Assembly (NCBI GenBank): GCA_014378125.1
Contig: JACMOG010000687.1
Coordinates: forward strand, 1-9,419
DNA from: Vitreoscilla sp.
GTDB lineage: Bacteria > Pseudomonadota > Gammaproteobacteria > Burkholderiales > Burkholderiaceae
Reading direction: 5' to 3'
DNA: 9,419 bases
Each line of letters opens with the position of its first letter. Position 1 is the stretch's first letter. This document shows positions 7,360 to 9,419 of this stretch, piece after piece. The position numbers and the translations under genes are program-made. The notes under the pieces were generated by a model. The model made no database searches. It saw nothing but the letters and a program-made list of their open reading frames with translations, and was not told the DNA's origin.

Positions 7360-8601
7360 ATGGTTTCGCCAGCTTCATCCTCGGCCATCGGATCGTTGCT
7401 GATCGTCGACGACAACATCGTGCAGCGCCTCCAGGTGGTGGCGCTGTGCCGAGAGCTGGGCGTCGAGATGATCTACGAGGCCGCCAGCGGCGCCGAAGCG
7501 CTGGAGCTGCTGTCGCTGCTGGTGCTGCCGCCCGACGTGATGGTGGTCGACCTCGAGATGCCGGTGATGGACGGGGTCGAGCTGATCGAACTGCTGCCCG
7601 AACGCGGCCTGTCGATCCCGCTGATCGTGGTGTCCAGCCGCGAGGTGGTGCTGATCAACACGGTGGAGACGCTGGCGCGCAACCTCGGCATCCCCGTGGT
7701 GGCCGGCATCCGCAAGCCCTTGCGCCGCGAGTCGCTGGCGGCCGCCTTCGACAACTGGGATCGCGAGCAGGCCGACCCCGGCGTGGTGGACAGCGGCATC
7801 CCGATGCTGGCCATCCCGCCGCAGGACCTGGCCGCGGCCATCGCCGGCGGGGCCATCCGCGTGCACTACCAGCCCAAGGTGGACATGACCAAGGGCGTGG
7901 TGTGCGGCGTGGAGGCGCTGGCGCGCTGGACGCACCCGACGCTCGGCGAGATCCGCCCCGACCGCTTCATCGACCTCGCCGAACGCGAGGGCCTGATCCA
8001 CGCGCTCACGCTGTCGGTGCTGGGCCAGGCCTTCGGCGAGGCCGGCCGCTGGAACGCGGCCGGGCTGCGGCTGTCGCTGGCGGTCAACCTGTCGCCGCGG
8101 CTGCTGGAGGATCCGGGGCTGGTGCGCGAGCTCTCGGCGCTGCTCGACGCGCACGGGCTCGAGGCCCGCCAGGTAGTGCTGGAGATCACCGAAAGCTCGG
8201 TGGTCGACTGCATGGGGGTGTCGCTGGGCGTGCTGGCGCGCCTTCGCCTGAAGGGCTTCGGCCTGTCCATCGACGACTACGGCAGCGGGTTCTCGTCGAT
8301 GCAGCAACTGGCGCGCATCCCGTTCAGCGAGCTCAAGATCGACCGCGCCTTCGTGCACGGCGCCAACCAGCGCACCAACCTGCGCGTGATCCTGCAGTCG
8401 GCGCTCGACATGGCGCGCCAGCTGGGTCTGGTGACCGTGGCCGAGGGCATCGAGACGCTGGCCGACTGGCAACTGGTGCGCGACTCCGGCTGCGGCGTCG
8501 GCCAGGGCTTCCTGGTGGCGCCCGCGATGCCGGGCGACCTGGTGCCGGGGTGGATCAACCGGCACGAGCCGCGGTTGCTGCAACTGGGGTGCGCCGCTTA
8601 G
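7360..8601 (+). CDS. Response regulator with REC and EAL domains, cyclic-di-GMP phosphodiesterase
   Basis: The product is 413 residues. The receiver domain covers about 11-130: acidic pair Asp17-Asp18, phosphoacceptor Asp64 (VVDLEMPVMDG), Ser92 and Lys119 (IRKPL). The EAL domain covers about 150-400 and keeps every residue expected in an active enzyme: Glu185 in EAL, Asn243 (NLSPR), Glu275 (EITES), Asp305-Asp306 (IDDYGSGFSS), Lys326 (LKIDR), Glu362 (AEGIE) and Gln382 (GQGF). It should hydrolyse cyclic-di-GMP to pGpG in the cytoplasm, controlled by phosphorylation. Domain order and length resemble Pseudomonas RocR. There is no DNA-binding or GGDEF domain and no histidine kinase in the window, so its partner is unknown. 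The ATG at 7360 is the first in frame and gives a short N-terminal extension before the REC fold. The stop lies one base from that of convergent cbpM. Confidence 0.95.
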   Translation: MVSPASSSAIGSLLIVDDNIVQRLQVVALCRELGVEMIYEAASGAEALELLSLLVLPPDVMVVDLEMPVMDGVELIELLPERGLSIPLIVVSSREVVLINTVETLARNLGIPVVAGIRKPLRRESLAAAFDNWDREQADPGVVDSGIPMLAIPPQDLAAAIAGGAIRVHYQPKVDMTKGVVCGVEALARWTHPTLGEIRPDRFIDLAEREGLIHALTLSVLGQAFGEAGRWNAAGLRLSLAVNLSPRLLEDPGLVRELSALLDAHGLEARQVVLEITESSVVDCMGVSLGVLARLRLKGFGLSIDDYGSGFSSMQQLARIPFSELKIDRAFVHGANQRTNLRVILQSALDMARQLGLVTVAEGIETLADWQLVRDSGCGVGQGFLVAPAMPGDLVPGWINRHEPRLLQLGCAA

Positions 8602-8602
8602 C

Positions 8603-8905
8603 TCACCCGATCCCGTGCGCCCCCAGCAGCGCCCGTGCGCGCCGCAGCTCGGCCTGCAGGTCGAGGATCAGCGCCGCGGTGTCCAGGTTCGCGCCGAAGT
8701 CGCGCTCCAGGCGGCGGGCCGCGAGCGCGCGTTGCAGGTCGGCGCTGCGAAACTGCCAGCGCTCGGGAGGCTCGGCGGGCGCGTCGACGTGCAGGATCTC
8801 CACCTCGACGAGGCGGACGACCCAGCGGTCTTCGGCGCCGACGGCGCGGGCGAGCTCGCGCACGCTGAGCGGCGTGGCATCGATGACGGTGGTGACGGCG
8901 CGCAT
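8603..8905 (-). CDS. cbpM: Chaperone modulator CbpM
   Basis: The product is 100 residues (E. coli CbpM has 101). In E. coli CbpM binds the J-domain of CbpA and inhibits both its co-chaperone and DNA-binding activities. The N-terminal half holds a MerR-like helix-turn-helix fold (LSVRELARAVGAEDRWVVRLVEVEILHVD), and the C-terminal half holds a helical stretch, LDTAALILDLQAELRRARALL. The ATG at 8905 begins one base after the cbpA stop codon. GGGAG (plus strand 8912-8916), inside the end of cbpA, is six bases before it. An upstream in-frame start near 8971 would overlap cbpA by 65 bases and is rejected. Order and spacing fit the standard cbpA-cbpM operon. Confidence 0.92.
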   Translation of the reverse strand: MRAVTTVIDATPLSVRELARAVGAEDRWVVRLVEVEILHVDAPAEPPERWQFRSADLQRALAARRLERDFGANLDTAALILDLQAELRRARALLGAHGIG

Positions 8906-8906
8906 C

Positions 8907-9419
8907 TCAGGCTCCCAGGTGCTGGCGCGGGTTGAACGGCGCGGCCTTGGCGAGTTGCTCGTAGGCGGCACGGACGGCGTCGGAGTCGGCCGGCGGAAGC
9001 GCGATCTCCAGCAGCAGGTACAGGTGGCCCGGCGTCTTGCCGGGAAGGCCGCGTTCCTTGAGGCGCAGCTTCATGCCGTTCTTGGCGCCCTTGGGGATGG
9101 TGACGTCCACCTGGCCGCCGGTGGGCGTGGGCACGGTCACCTGCGCGCCGAGCGCGGCCTCGGTGGGCGTGACGGGCAGCGTCATGTACAGGTCGTGGCC
9201 CTCGATGCGGTAGCGCGCATGCGGCGCGATGCGCACCTCCAGGTAGAGGTCGCCCGCCGGCTCGCCGCCATGCCCCGGCCGGCCCCGGGCGGGGCGCACG
9301 CCGGCGGGAACCTTCACGTCCAGCGTGCGATCGACCAGGCGCGGACGGCCCTGGTCGCCGATCTCCTGCGCGCGCAGCGAGAGCTGGCGCTCGGCGCCGA
9401 TCAACGCGTCCTCCAGCGA
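8907..9419 (-). CDS. cbpA: CbpA, DnaJ-like curved DNA-binding co-chaperone (3' part)
   Basis: The window holds the C-terminal 170 codons or so; the J-domain and the Gly/Phe linker lie beyond the right edge. The visible part carries the C-terminal substrate-binding domains of type II DnaJ proteins: LEDALIGAERQLSLR, DVKVPAGV, GGEPAGDLYLEVRIAPHARYRIEGHDLY, LPVTPTEAALGAQVTVPTPTG and MKLRLKERGLPGKTPGHLYLLLEI. CbpA works with DnaK and also binds curved DNA in the nucleoid. One oddity is that VPAGVRP runs straight into ARGRPGHGG near 9285-9293, where DnaJ family members normally have a GxxIRLxGxG strand. About seven residues appear to be missing. A TTG at 9404 is not a real start because homology continues upstream of it. 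cbpM follows directly downstream. Confidence 0.93.
   Translation of the reverse strand, partial: SLEDALIGAERQLSLRAQEIGDQGRPRLVDRTLDVKVPAGVRPARGRPGHGGEPAGDLYLEVRIAPHARYRIEGHDLYMTLPVTPTEAALGAQVTVPTPTGGQVDVTIPKGAKNGMKLRLKERGLPGKTPGHLYLLLEIALPPADSDAVRAAYEQLAKAAPFNPRQHLGA

Noticed and set aside
7375..8583. 402-codon open frame antisense to the REC-EAL gene
   Set aside because: It is a His/Gln/Arg-rich shadow caused by high GC codon bias, with no start signal or family match.
8601..8605. Terminator between the REC-EAL gene and cbpM
   Set aside because: The two stops are one base apart, and no hairpin followed by a T-run was found at either gene end.

Overview
The window is about 70% G+C and densely packed, with no gene-free stretch longer than about 110 bases. 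The gene families (AqpZ, a class IV cyclase-like CYTH protein, DUF1294, YpeA, DbpA, DUF938, DUF1415, CbpA/CbpM) and the base composition suggest a betaproteobacterium, probably Burkholderiales and possibly Comamonadaceae. That placement is an inference from general knowledge of these families, not from a search. No tRNA, rRNA, CRISPR array, transposase or phage gene is visible, and most of the window looks like ordinary chromosomal housekeeping sequence.

Layout. (1) 1-1460, +: remains of an S53 (sedolisin/kumamolisin) serine-carboxyl peptidase, with an in-frame amber codon in the prodomain and a one-base frameshift just before the catalytic-serine motif. (2) 1529-1861, +: a small cupin. (3) 1972-3201, +: aquaporin Z followed 18 nt later by a CYTH-domain protein. 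(4) 3198-3569, -: a DUF1294 membrane protein, ending tail-to-tail with the CYTH gene on a shared CTAG. (5) 3611-4030, +: a YpeA-type GNAT acetyltransferase, divergent from DUF1294. (6) 4031-4115: a structured intergenic element with nested inverted repeats. (7) 4128-5960, -: a VOC/glyoxalase-fold protein upstream of the DEAD-box helicase dbpA. (8) 6047-7305, +: a DUF938 methyltransferase-like gene overlapping a DUF1415 gene by ATGA, then at 7360-8601 a REC-EAL cyclic-di-GMP phosphodiesterase. (9) 8603-9419, -: cbpM and the 3' part of cbpA, converging on the EAL gene with a 1-nt gap.

Working relations. cbpA-cbpM is a known chaperone/modulator pair. aqpZ-CYTH, VOC-dbpA and DUF938-DUF1415 are probable co-transcribed pairs. 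The REC-EAL protein is an orphan regulator with no histidine kinase in view.

No clearly new multi-gene system was found. The points most worth a second look are the doubly broken S53 gene, an apparent class of leaderless genes with a -10-like box 5-6 nt before the ATG and no Shine-Dalgarno, the 85-bp REP/MITE-like element, an apparent seven-residue gap in a conserved part of CbpA, and a spaced direct repeat upstream of dbpA.
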